From contig JBHGNT010000004.1 in assembly GCA_043228905.1 (NCBI GenBank), positions 24,862,001 through 24,926,000 on the forward strand: 64,000 bases of DNA. Direction: 5' to 3'. The notes under the pieces were generated by a model. It did no database searches. It was not told where the DNA came from and was given only the letters and a program-made list of their open reading frames with translations. Below are positions 54,800 through 64,000 of this stretch, piece by piece (the stretch's first letter is position 1; every line of letters begins with the position of its first letter). This stretch comes from Azolla caroliniana (lineage: Eukaryota; Polypodiophyta). A program made the position numbers and the translations under genes.

Positions 54800-56981
54800 G
54801 CTGAGAGATAAAGAGTGATACAAATATATCTAATGTAAGCATGAAAAAATAAGGATATAAATAAGAAATAGATAGAGAAAGAAGGGTGCTAATCCACCCG
54901 GCCACACTCTAGTGAAGGGATTGAGACAGACTCAAGCCTTAAAGGATGTCTCATACCACTGCCTATGGGCTTCGCGTCATACTTGGCACTAGTGTGTGCG
55001 CATCACTATAATCTATTCACCACAATAGCACAATCTTGATATAGGGGAACCTCCCCCTTATGAAGTTAGTTATGTCTCATATTTATAGCCAAACCCAAGG
55101 CCCCCAACCAAGTTCACACTTGGCCTTTGGGTTATCCTAACCCGTGGGATTGAAAGTAATTCTCCCTTCTTGACAATCTCAATTAACCCTCACACTCTTA
55201 TCCTCGCGTGTAAAAAACTAAGGTAAAAACTATTGCGGAATAAGTTATGGTTATGCATGTAGCACACTCACACACAACACACGTAATTGTGACTTTAAAG
55301 ATAGATAAAATGGTTCACGGGGAATAGACGAAGCATGTGAAGCCTCAAGATAGAGTGATGATTTCGTTAATCGAGGTGGAATTAAAATTAAACTAAATAA
55401 AGTAGATTACCCATTTCGCGAAGGGTAGATTTATTATTTTCAAAATTAACAAGGTTAGTATTGCCCGTCGTACAAAGGAGTTTTTAAGGCTAAAATTACG
55501 AGCTTTATAGTCGTGGTCACTATTCTAACCATTATTGGATCAACTTTGCAAATCTCTTATATTATGATGTGTTGTATTAATCGGAAGACAAGGTAAAACC
55601 TCTATATGCTAATATGGTTATTATTTATTGCACGTATTTGGTATGCACATTAATCAAGACATGTACAATTCATGTATGAGGATAAATTAGGTACTGGTAC
55701 ATGTGTATATTTTAGACATAATGTCTGAACAATGAACATTATGGGAAATTGTTGAACCGTTATGTTTGTCATCAATTGTGTCTTATTATTAATGTGGGAA
55801 AAACATGAAAACATAATAGTTACTATGAACTAGCTAACAAGTTTTAAAAATGATATTAAATTCAAGAAATGGAAATGATTGATATTTCCAAATATTTTGG
55901 AACGAGGGACCGATATGCCTACAAGTTTCAATACATGTTGATAAAGCAAAGATTATCAACTTCTAGCCAAAACATTGAACAGATGGGGATTTCAACCAAA
56001 CCAATCATCTTCAATTTGTGACATTTTCAACTAGTTCATGAAATGAATTTGAGAAAATAACAATCAAATCAATGCTTTAGTTCATACTCTACTCGGGTTT
56101 AACATAATTAATTAATAATTATTGGTTAAATAACCCATAATTGAATGGCAATTTTCACATCCCTCTTAATGATTGATTGATTTTGTACAAGTAAGATTTT
56201 TATGGATATTAAAGCATGGTTTAGGAGTTTGATATTTGTCACTTTGGAACACCTGTATAAATTATGATCCCCAAGATGTTGTGATCTCCCCAAATGCTTA
56301 TACTTAAATGAATGTCCATATATTCTCTCAAATTTCTTGGGAAATAATAAAAAAAGTAAAAAAGTATAGTTTCTTGCATTCTCTTGTTAAATGCAAAGGG
56401 TTTATTTCTTCTTCTTTTTCATAACAATTTAAAAGTGAGAATTTGATTTGAGATTTTACACTCGTTCACATACAATTGGAGAAAGGCATGATTCGAGATG
56501 GTGGGTATGTCCTTGATACATAAAAGATTTCTCATGAAAATCATATGATTATCCTGAATTCATGGTTGCAAATAGAATTGAACGTTGCACATGGAAGGCT
56601 GTACATGGTCATGGGCATCTCATGGATGGTTTATGGATAGGTTTTGCATGGGCCATAGAGACAAAAAACAAACTTTTTGAAATTCTTCAATTTGAGTCAA
56701 TGACTCCATCATCATTGAAAAAAGCTCACTCCTCACTTAAGAAATTTGCCTACCACTTGCTCACCAAATAAATAAATCCCCTTTCCTAGAAGAAAGTATA
56801 AAGGATGGTTTAATGATCTTCGTTTTGTATGGTGATGATAGAACTCTAACAATAAATGACTTTCTTGGAATTGAGAGGCTAAAAGTTGGTTTGAAAAGAA
56901 TGACCTTAGTGAAACTCGCATGCATAAAGCACATTGTAGAGCCCTATCATTTTGTAAGGATTCATAAAAGGTATACACAAA
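54800..56981. other. Intergenic, unassigned open frames
   Basis: The region is AT-rich. Two adjacent plus-strand frames (56562-56771 and 56813-57010) lie directly left of the LTR start at 56982 and could be decayed internal sequence of that element. I recognise no domain in them. Confidence 0.4.
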
Positions 56982-57420
56982 TGTTGAGAATCAAGCTCAA
57001 CTTGGTCTAGTGTGTGAACTCACCTTGAGAGTGAATAGACACTCCAACGGTCAAGAGTCACCATTATGTCACCTCTTTGTATTCTAGCATTTAGTATGAG
57101 TCATAGAATCATATTCTATGACACATAACTTATGAGCTTTCACATTGCCCATGCTCCATGAGTCTTGTAGTTAATGAAGAGAGAGGGTGACTATATAAAG
57201 CACACTCCTCCCACCTTGTATTTTGTTGAGGCTTTCTCCTTTGTTAATATACTTTACCTTGCGTATTCTCTGTGTCTTACTCATCGTCTCTCTCACCCAC
57301 TCTCACTCACTCACTCACTCACTCACTCACTCACTCTCTCTCTCTCTCTCTCTCTCTCTCATACACACACACACACACAGTTCACACCTATTCCGCTACA
57401 CAAGAATCATACCCAATTCT
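56982..57420 (+). mobile_element. LTR fragment (TGTTGAGAATCAAGC family), plus strand
   Basis: It begins TGTTGAGAATCAAGCTCAAC, identical over 20 bases to the LTR start at 15426 (minus). It contains the TATA-like sequence 'gactatataaagcacac' at about 57189-57205 and then a compound microsatellite. The LTR end and target duplication are not identified; it may be a solo LTR. Confidence 0.5.
57296..57380. repeat. Compound (CACT)n-(CT)n-(AC)n microsatellite
   Basis: Plus strand: about eight CACT units, about 13 CT units, then about ten AC units. It is non-coding. Confidence 0.95.
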
Positions 57421-57989
57421 TTACAACAAAACACTTTGAAATGCATTGTTATTTTAGGAAAAATGATAGTGAATAAGGTGATAGTCAAACATATTGCAAT
57501 CACTTCTTAACATGTTGACATATTACAATCAATTCTTAACATGTTGACATATTGTAATCAATTCGTAAGTCACAAAAGAAGTCTCAATAGGTGAAGCAAG
57601 AAAAGTGTCACTCGCCATGTATTTCTAAAGGGCTATACATAACCTCAACCCAAAGCATGTTACACATGTTCTGATTTTAATTGAGATCACTCATACTATT
57701 ACGAACAAGTGGCAATAGGGAGGCTATTCCATCCAACCAATGATTTCCAAAGGGTGGCTAAGGCCTATGTTATATAGATGGCTCATCTAGTGTGTGGGTG
57801 AGGCTTGTCTACCTCTTGGAGGACGCCTATTCCACGCTATGAACGTTAGACTCCAACCATTCACTAATCTCCCTAAACCTCATCACTTATGAGCACCTAT
57901 ACTAGTCGACGTGTCTACAATAGACTAGTGCATCATTTACTAGGTGCAACATGTGGACGTCAAGATAAGGACTATAATCTACTCATGGG

Positions 57990-58330
57990 AGGATCCATCA
58001 TTCCATTGAAAGTTTGATAGTGGTCAAACTAAAGAAGAACAAAACTCTACATTTGTGTAGACTATAAAAAATTACAGGCAATGACAACATGTGGCCCGTT
58101 TCCAATGGTGGTAACGACGTTTGGGCCACAGACTACATCAACGTTGCACTATTGGTTATAGTCAAGGGATTCAATCTATAACGCCAAATCTGTAGGTAAT
58201 GCTTGATTGTTTTCCTAGCTCAATGACAAATTACTTGAATTAATTGATGCTATGTTTAAAGAAATGTCTAGAAGCGTGAATTAGTCTTAACCTAGGAAAA
58301 TGTGTATTCATTTCCAAAAGAAAATATCCT
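57990..58330 (+). mobile_element. Degenerate Ty3/gypsy RT relic
   Basis: Plus-strand translation in shifting frames recalls gypsy RT: a 'VCVDYRKLNAMTTRDPFPMV'-like string at 58050-58110, a weak 'LDGYSGYNQI'-like string near 58160-58180, and 'SLNLGKCVFIS'-like near 58280-58315. Stops and deletions are frequent. It is unrelated in detail to the intact gypsy element at 37-47 kb. Confidence 0.5.
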
Positions 58331-58870
58331 TAAAAACCAATCAGGTACAAACTACAAAATAGATGGAAAAGAAGAGAAAAAAGGGACTATCCCAATGGCT
58401 ATCCATGGATCCTTCATTTAACTAAGATCCATGTCAACAACTAATTTCATTTCAGTATGACTACCAATTCTCCCATGTTGCCACATGCTTTCAACATACC
58501 AGAAAATGTCATCATAGTAGTTAGAGACCTTGCACAAGCATTCAAGGATAGAGTTGTATAACATCCTCATTCTTATCCTTCTCAATATAATCCAATAACA
58601 TGGCAGGATATTGTACCATATCTCCTCTGAATCATGTGTGATAAATGGATACCTGCATGAAGTGAGAAAAAATCCTCATTTTTTCTCCTAAGATCTAGAT
58701 GGAATGTCTTTGTAAAACCCACCCAGATTCTTTAATGGCCCAAATATCTTGAAGAATTATTTACCTTCAAGTTGCCTTCATTATAAAGGACTCATTCAAT
58801 CTGGTCATATGAATGCCTTTTCTTGGATCCTTTTAATATCCTTCTATTCTCTTCAACCCCAGGTTGCTTT
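58331..58870. other. Intergenic, nothing recognised
   Basis: AT-rich stretch between the gypsy relic and the tRNase Z pseudogene; no ORF with a known domain. Confidence 0.4.
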
Positions 58871-58871
58871 T

Positions 58872-59530
58872 ATTTCAAGCTACCATTTCTACATCATCAT
58901 CCAGTAACATTTCATCTTTGAAAAGTGTTTTGAAGGCAGGTAGTAACCTTGGTACTAACGGCAAATCCACCAACTTTACACTCTTCATATTGAATGCAAT
59001 ACAAGCATGGCTTGTATAGTTGTCACTCAAAATAGGAATTTTTGGGTAACGTTGACTGAAATGTGTGAGAATGACTAGATACACTCCAACAGATTTTGCA
59101 TCTTCTATTGCTTCTTTTGTCGTACTATGATTTTTCATGATCATTTCAACATGCATGCTATCATCAAAAGTTGCCTCATGTATTAAAACCGTAGCTCCAA
59201 TCGAAGCGTCAACCATTGCTTCACAAGGTCTTGTATCTCCTAAGCAAACAAGCTTCCAACCCGGTTTTACATTCTCTCCATTCTCCTGCTTGGGTTATGA
59301 TTCTAAAACTACCCCATATGCATTAAGACAATGAACCACTTGTATGCTCACACAAATTCGGAGACCCATAGCATGCAAAACATTCTTTACAATACGCCGT
59401 CCTGCCACATCCACACCTTGTTGGAAATGAAAACCTTGATCCTTCCTATTGGCATTTCTTTCACGAACATAATGAGGATCACTTGTTTCTTTCACCAACA
59501 ATAAATTCTCAAACAGTCTCAGGCTTCAAT
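58872..59530 (-). pseudogene. tRNase Z (long form, ELAC2/TRZ3-4-like) pseudogene
   Basis: tRNase Z removes the 3' trailer of pre-tRNAs. Minus-strand translation gives the C-terminal half-domain in one frame: AGRRIVKNVLHAMGLR, VVHCLNAYGVVLES, then GWKLVCLGDTRPCEAMVDAS, TVLIHEATFDDSM, NHSTTKEAIEDA and LTHFSQRYPKIPI. The metal-ligand Asp (GDTRPC) and His residues are still there. A TAA at 59295-59297 lies in the same frame between VVLES and PGWKL, so the frame is broken. No intron interrupts it over about 600 bp, which suggests a processed copy, but no poly(A) or TSD is evident. The 5' portion beyond 59530 is decayed or missing. Confidence 0.85.
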
Positions 59531-60840
59531 TATTGCTCCACATTTACGCTACCAAGAAAATGATATTTTTCCAATCCTTCCTAGGGAATCACCAGAGCAT
59601 TGTTAAGCACGATATCCTGCTTCCAAAAGTCTTTAGAATGCAAATATATGTGATCCTATGTGGTGAGTGATCCTCACTTTGCATCTTCTGGAAACTGTTC
59701 ATTGCTTCGTAATCTTTCTATCTTGAGTAACCTAATAATGAGTGATTCAAAGAGTATAGAGTCTTAAGAAGAAGCTCACTCTACTTTTTTATTTTTTTGT
59801 GTGCTTTTTCAAGCATACCACGATTCACATACATATTACCCACGCCTTGCCCCACATAAAGCGTTCTCACAACACCCCTTCTTACAATCTGATCATGAAC
59901 TTGAAATAAACAAAGACCTTATCACATTGTAAAATTCAGTATAGCCAGTTGTGAACTAGGCCGACAAACAATGCAATCCAAGAGACTACAAATCGAGGTG
60001 GAACATGGTCCAAAAACCCTACTTGAGCAGACACATAAGGGGGACTAAAATAATCCATTTTATATCATCATAAGCTTGGTCACATTGACTTGTTAAGTTA
60101 GGGCATAATAGCAAGGGAACAATTATAGTCTAAAAACTATCTTCCTTTAGAAGAAGCTTAACACCATTTGCCAAGGATTGGATAATTCCCAATTGATCTA
60201 TATATTTTGGTATCATATGTTGTTGCACCCTAAAAACACTTCGTTTGAGCCATACAACGACTAAAACTCATATCGCAATTTGCACATACAAAAAAGGTCA
60301 ACCTACAATTTAAATTGATTCGAGGGGATTTCTAGCAACATCAAGGAAGTGAGCTAATTACCCAAGATAGGTTTGGAAACAAATGATTGTTTCTGCAATT
60401 AACCTCTTCCATAATCCATAATCATATCTACACTATGTGATTATTGATATAATATTTGGTAAGCTCAATACTTTTATTTCATTGATAATCACCAAGTTTG
60501 AAATTCGTTTGATCAACTTAGTTTGATAAGCTCAATACCAATGTGTGAAGTATGTGCATGTGCATGTCCACATACTTATTTATAATTGTGTTTTTATATG
60601 TTAATGTGTGTGGGATGTGTATGTGTATCCATATTGTAAATGTGAATGTGTATATGGGTCTGAATAAGTGTAATTGTATGTACTTGAGTAGGTATGTGTA
60701 TTTGCATAAACGCATATATTATCATGATGATAATGATTATGTATGACTGTATTTATGTGTAAGTTCTATGGATTTGAAACCTAATTTTCTCACCTCTATT
60801 ACTACATAGATATTTCTTATTTCACTAGATAACATTGTGG
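59531..60840. other. Intergenic; TG-rich tract at 60540-60760
   Basis: No gene is recognised. The last 200 bases are a TG/TATG-rich low-complexity tract ('gtgtatgtgtatcc...aatgtgtatatggg') that opens spurious frames on both strands. Confidence 0.5.
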
Positions 60841-60842
60841 AA

Positions 60843-60925
60843 TGTAGGGGTTGAAGCCATGACCACCTAGTTTCCATTGGGCAACCTTACCAACTGAGCT
60901 ACATCCACCTAGGATTTTTGTTTCT
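60843..60925 (-). mobile_element. tRNA-derived SINE head
   Basis: Minus strand: GGTGGATGTAGCTCAGTTGG...GGTGGTCATGGCTTCAACCCC. It has a perfect pol III A-box TAGCTCAGTTGG (60890-60901) and a near-match B-box GGCTTCAACCC (about 60848-60858). It cannot fold as a full tRNA (the arms do not pair), so it is the head of a SINE rather than a tRNA gene. The body and 3' end are not delimited. Confidence 0.7.
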
Positions 60926-62217
60926 TTCTATTTCCTTCTCCCTTGTCTACTCTTTTGCCCTTGGAGCTTGACTTATTTATATTCCTTCCTATCAAGATGC
61001 CTGGTTTGAATCTCATTTACCCTAAACTCTATTCAACAACTTCTTTGACCATAACCTTCACTCACAATAGTGCACCTCACATAGCTATGGACTATATTCG
61101 AATACAGACATGAGTACCAATTTTCTTTGAACCGGCTGAAATGTCAAATTTGGACAAACATGAATTGATTCAAGGTCAGCCTGTGTGTCAACATCTCCAA
61201 ACACATAAAATTAAATCGGTAACAAAGATGCCACAATTGAGGCTTTATGGAATCTCCTAGATATTATCATTGTTTCATTAACAGAAGGGCAAGGGGAAAA
61301 GGGTAGACAAAATCATTACCTCTACTATAGAGACTTTAGTCGTATACAATCTGATCATATAGAACATAATGGAAAAAGTTGATCAGAACAACATTGGTAG
61401 TTTGAGAATTTGATGTACGCACTCTAGCTAAAGGAGCCAATCATCTGTGAGAGCACACAAACATTGTGCACTGATGTACTAGTAAGTTCCAACTTTATGC
61501 CAAGCACTCAAAAAATATTGAGCAGCTCAGTATTGTGAAGAATGCTGTGTTCAACAACAGGTGCATGTGGGGGAAATTACAACACTTCACACCACAACAA
61601 TTCAATAAATGAGTAAATCATACATAGGTGGAGACATAACCTAAAGATGCCCGGAAACCTAGCTTAACAATCAAATCAAAGATCTAATACTAATGAATTG
61701 ATAGTGTGCTGCACAGTCAAATCAAAATGATATGATTAGTGGCTAAAGATCACATCCAAGAACATATAGAACTATATTTGATGCCCTAAAAACATGCTTT
61801 GGACAACGAGCCACACATATATATGAGATAATACACAAGTCCATTCCAATGATTTTTAAGTGGATTACATCTATTTCATTCCTTTGTAAGTTCACCTTTG
61901 TAACCATAGACTTAATGGCCAAGTTCATTTGAAAATGATAAGATGATCGACATTTGTTAAAATGCTACTTTCATGCTAGCTCAAATTGAAGGTTGAGTTG
62001 AAGCCGGGGTTTAGCTGATGCTCATCCTCAAGAGCACTTATTTGCAGAGCCTAGTGAGGGAAACTCTTTTCCAGCTGTAATCCAAAGTTTGTAGTGATCA
62101 TGGTTTGCATTCTACAGCCTGAGGTTAAGGTATGGATACGATGATAGAAAAGAACCAAAGTCTCCATTAAGGTTCCCAAGCAGAGCCATGACTTGAGCCG
62201 CACACCATAATAAATCA
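60926..62217. other. Intergenic / ZW10 3' flank
   Basis: No recognisable gene or element. The portion just below 62218 must hold the ZW10 3' UTR. Confidence 0.5.
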
Positions 62218-62335
62218 TCAATGGTTTTCTGCCACTATTTTTTTTAGACTTTCCCTTCTCAAGTCTGTATCGGTAAAAACAGCCTTGATGAGTTTTTGCA
62301 CCTGGAGGGAGACGTTCTCTCTGTCTGTCACTGTC

Positions 62336-62388
<53 letters not shown>

Positions 62389-63952
62389 CACACACAATTC
62401 TATGGCTTCGCTTTTGCTGCATTTTTAGGATCTCCCTCCACCATCTGCACCATTGACAATACAACTTAGCTCACATTCTCTTCAATGTGAAGCAAAGCAT
62501 TGCGGCACAGGTTAAGAGATATGGACTGAATACTTGGCTCTGAACAAGAGGGAGAATAAAGAGTTTCAGACTTTGACACAATGCATTGTATACGACCAAG
62601 TGGCCTGGGTCTTTCATTTATCTGATCTACACAAGAGCTAATCTGCCCTATAGATCTCAGTCAGTTTTAAAATGATCCTTGCAAGGTTCATTGGCAAACC
62701 GCCATGTGTGTTTTTCAAAACTTAGCATGTATGAATTCTGAATTGAGTTAATTGGTTCATCGAATCCTGATACAAAATGGCCTAAATCTGGCTGTTGCTT
62801 TCTATATAGCTCACATTTGATTTTTTGGACTTCCAATGAAATGAAATTCAGGTCTTGGGAATCTAATGATTATGTTGTTGGTGCGATAAAGTAGGACTGG
62901 AACCAACATAAACCATATGGCAAATATGGAGATATTGACCTTTTACTGTGATACCTTGAACTATATATAGGATGCTAAGCTGTTTTTAATTGTACCAAAT
63001 CCTCATTATCTACAACCTGATTATTCTTGTTTGATCATCCAGTTCAGCTCTTGGGAGTCTAATGAGTATGTTTATGCAATAAAGTAAGGAACTGGACCCA
63101 ACCATAAATCATGTGGAAACCATGGAGGTACTGACTTTATGTAGTACGGACAATATGTGGAGTTCATAGATCGCTGAACGTAAGCTTAGCTCTGTTGGTT
63201 ACAAACAAATGAAATGAAGAAATATAGAATAAAATAAATAAATTGCTACTCAATCAATTAGAAATGCAGAGTAATTCATCTAAAAATTCTGTTGTATTTA
63301 TCTTCTTAAAATATTAGGAATACTGTAAGTGAGCTTGTACATAGTATGGGAATTAGCAGCATGTTTCAATTTCTGTTAGTATAATTGCTAATCCATGTCA
63401 TAGACATATTTAATTCATTTTTTCTCTCATAGTCTCATTTTACTTTAAACAAAAACTTAAAAGCGTAAATGCATTACTTAGATTACTGCAACCTTGAGCA
63501 CTGTGACCAACCAATTTTTTAGTAGATGAAGTTTTACTTCCATATTTGTCATTGTAGTTTTGTTTTTAATTTCAGAGCAAGGCCATTAACAAGCAGAATG
63601 AGCATTTGTTAATATCACCATTAATTGGCTGTAAGCATACATACCTCCATGAAAGAGAAGCCACAAGCAGTCAAGTTTCCACTTTCCCATGATTGTGTGA
63701 TAGATATCAATGACATGTCCAAAAGCTCTATATAGGATATTACAGAATTAGTACGATACAAAACACACAAAAAACGATGAAGAAATCTATCAAAACTTAT
63801 CATAAATTACCTGCTAGTCGTAGAAGCTTACACCAGGTTGGGACCAATGTTCCTATTTGTTCTAATGATGTTCCATCTGCTGACCCATCATCAACTAAAC
63901 TTTGCAGCAAGGGAAACAACTGGTCTTCTAAAGCAAAAATTAGCCTGCGAAG
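62218..63952 (-). CDS. ZW10: Centromere/kinetochore protein ZW10 homologue, last three exons (partial)
   Basis: ZW10 acts at kinetochores and, in interphase, in the ER-Golgi tethering complex with RINT1/MAG2-type partners. I assembled exons 63811-63952, 63645-63727 and 62218-62301 with GT-AG borders and matching phases (0 in; 1, 0 across the junctions), stop TGA at 62218-62220. The 102 residues include LVPTWCKLLRLAELLDMSL, then SITQSWESGNLTACGFSFME and VQKLIKAVFTDTDLRRESLK. This order fits the ZW10 C-terminus, where animal proteins have W-D-G-x-G, an AAAFS-like string and SEVxxLIRALFQ-x-T-x-R-R. All three exons are open. The upstream exons lie beyond the right edge. A single (CT)22 microsatellite sits in the last intron. 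Confidence 0.85.
62341..62385. repeat. (CT)22 microsatellite in the last ZW10 intron
   Basis: Uninterrupted CT on plus, GA on the ZW10 sense strand, about 40 bases upstream of the 3' splice site at 62302. Confidence 0.97.
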
Positions 63953-64000
63953 CTACAATGAGAAAAGCAAAATTCAATAGTTTCAGCAAAGATCAGATCA

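Noticed and set aside
60552-60746. 64-codon frames in the TG-rich tract
   Set aside because: Low-complexity composition (TGTATG) opens frames on both strands.
60843-60925. A functional tRNA gene
   Set aside because: Although the A-box is perfect, the acceptor and T arms do not pair and the B-box is imperfect; a SINE head fits better.
1-64000. CRISPR array, bacterial operons, riboswitches, rRNA genes
   Set aside because: Spliceosomal genes and plant retroelements show eukaryotic nuclear DNA; the tandem repeats lack CRISPR repeat-spacer structure and no rRNA sequence was seen.

Overview
The window is nuclear DNA of a land plant, most likely a seed plant with a large, repeat-rich genome; I cannot name the species. 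The evidence is spliceosomal GT-AG introns with consistent phases, a plant PSK SIMULATOR (PSI) gene, a CYP72-clan P450, Ty1/copia, Ty3/gypsy, LINE, SINE and hAT-type elements, and AT-rich intergenic DNA.

Three host genes lie on the minus strand. At the left edge is the N-terminal two thirds of a cytochrome P450 (four exons, 3256 down to 1, cut by the window edge). Positions 34742 down to 10129 hold a complete PSI gene: 12 exons, 641 codons, all phases consistent. Its introns are very large; intron 5 alone is 12.2 kb and is packed with LINE, copia and LTR fragments. At the right edge are the last three exons of a ZW10 homologue (63952 down to 62218). A tRNase Z pseudogene with an in-frame stop lies at 58.9-59.5 kb.

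Between P450 and PSI (3.5-9.0 kb) sit two non-autonomous hAT-like elements with perfect 8-bp target duplications, and a truncated relative. Their ends share a G/ATCGGCAACGG-like core and subterminal AACCG/GAGCCG motifs. One carries tRNA-like SINE units, the other a large CT minisatellite.

The most striking object is a 10,159-bp Ty3/gypsy element (37397-47555, coding on the minus strand). It is GC-rich, has two 371-bp LTRs that read identically, and a 5-bp duplication (AGTAA). It has an unbroken 1930-residue gag-pol with three CCHC knuckles and all catalytic residues. Downstream of pol is a long extra ORF of unknown function, broken by one in-frame TAG. This ORF appears to have its own promoter: a TATA box, a G-box and a 43-bp direct repeat carrying two E2F-type sites. 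A run of 36 A starts 13 bases after the pol stop codon.

The rest (47.6-62 kb) is intergenic: a 5'-truncated L1-like LINE with a 14-bp target duplication, more LINE and LTR relics, a tRNA-derived SINE and microsatellites. At least twelve fragments of one LINE family are scattered over both strands; many share the same 3' tail, which ends in TTTC/TC repeats rather than poly(A).
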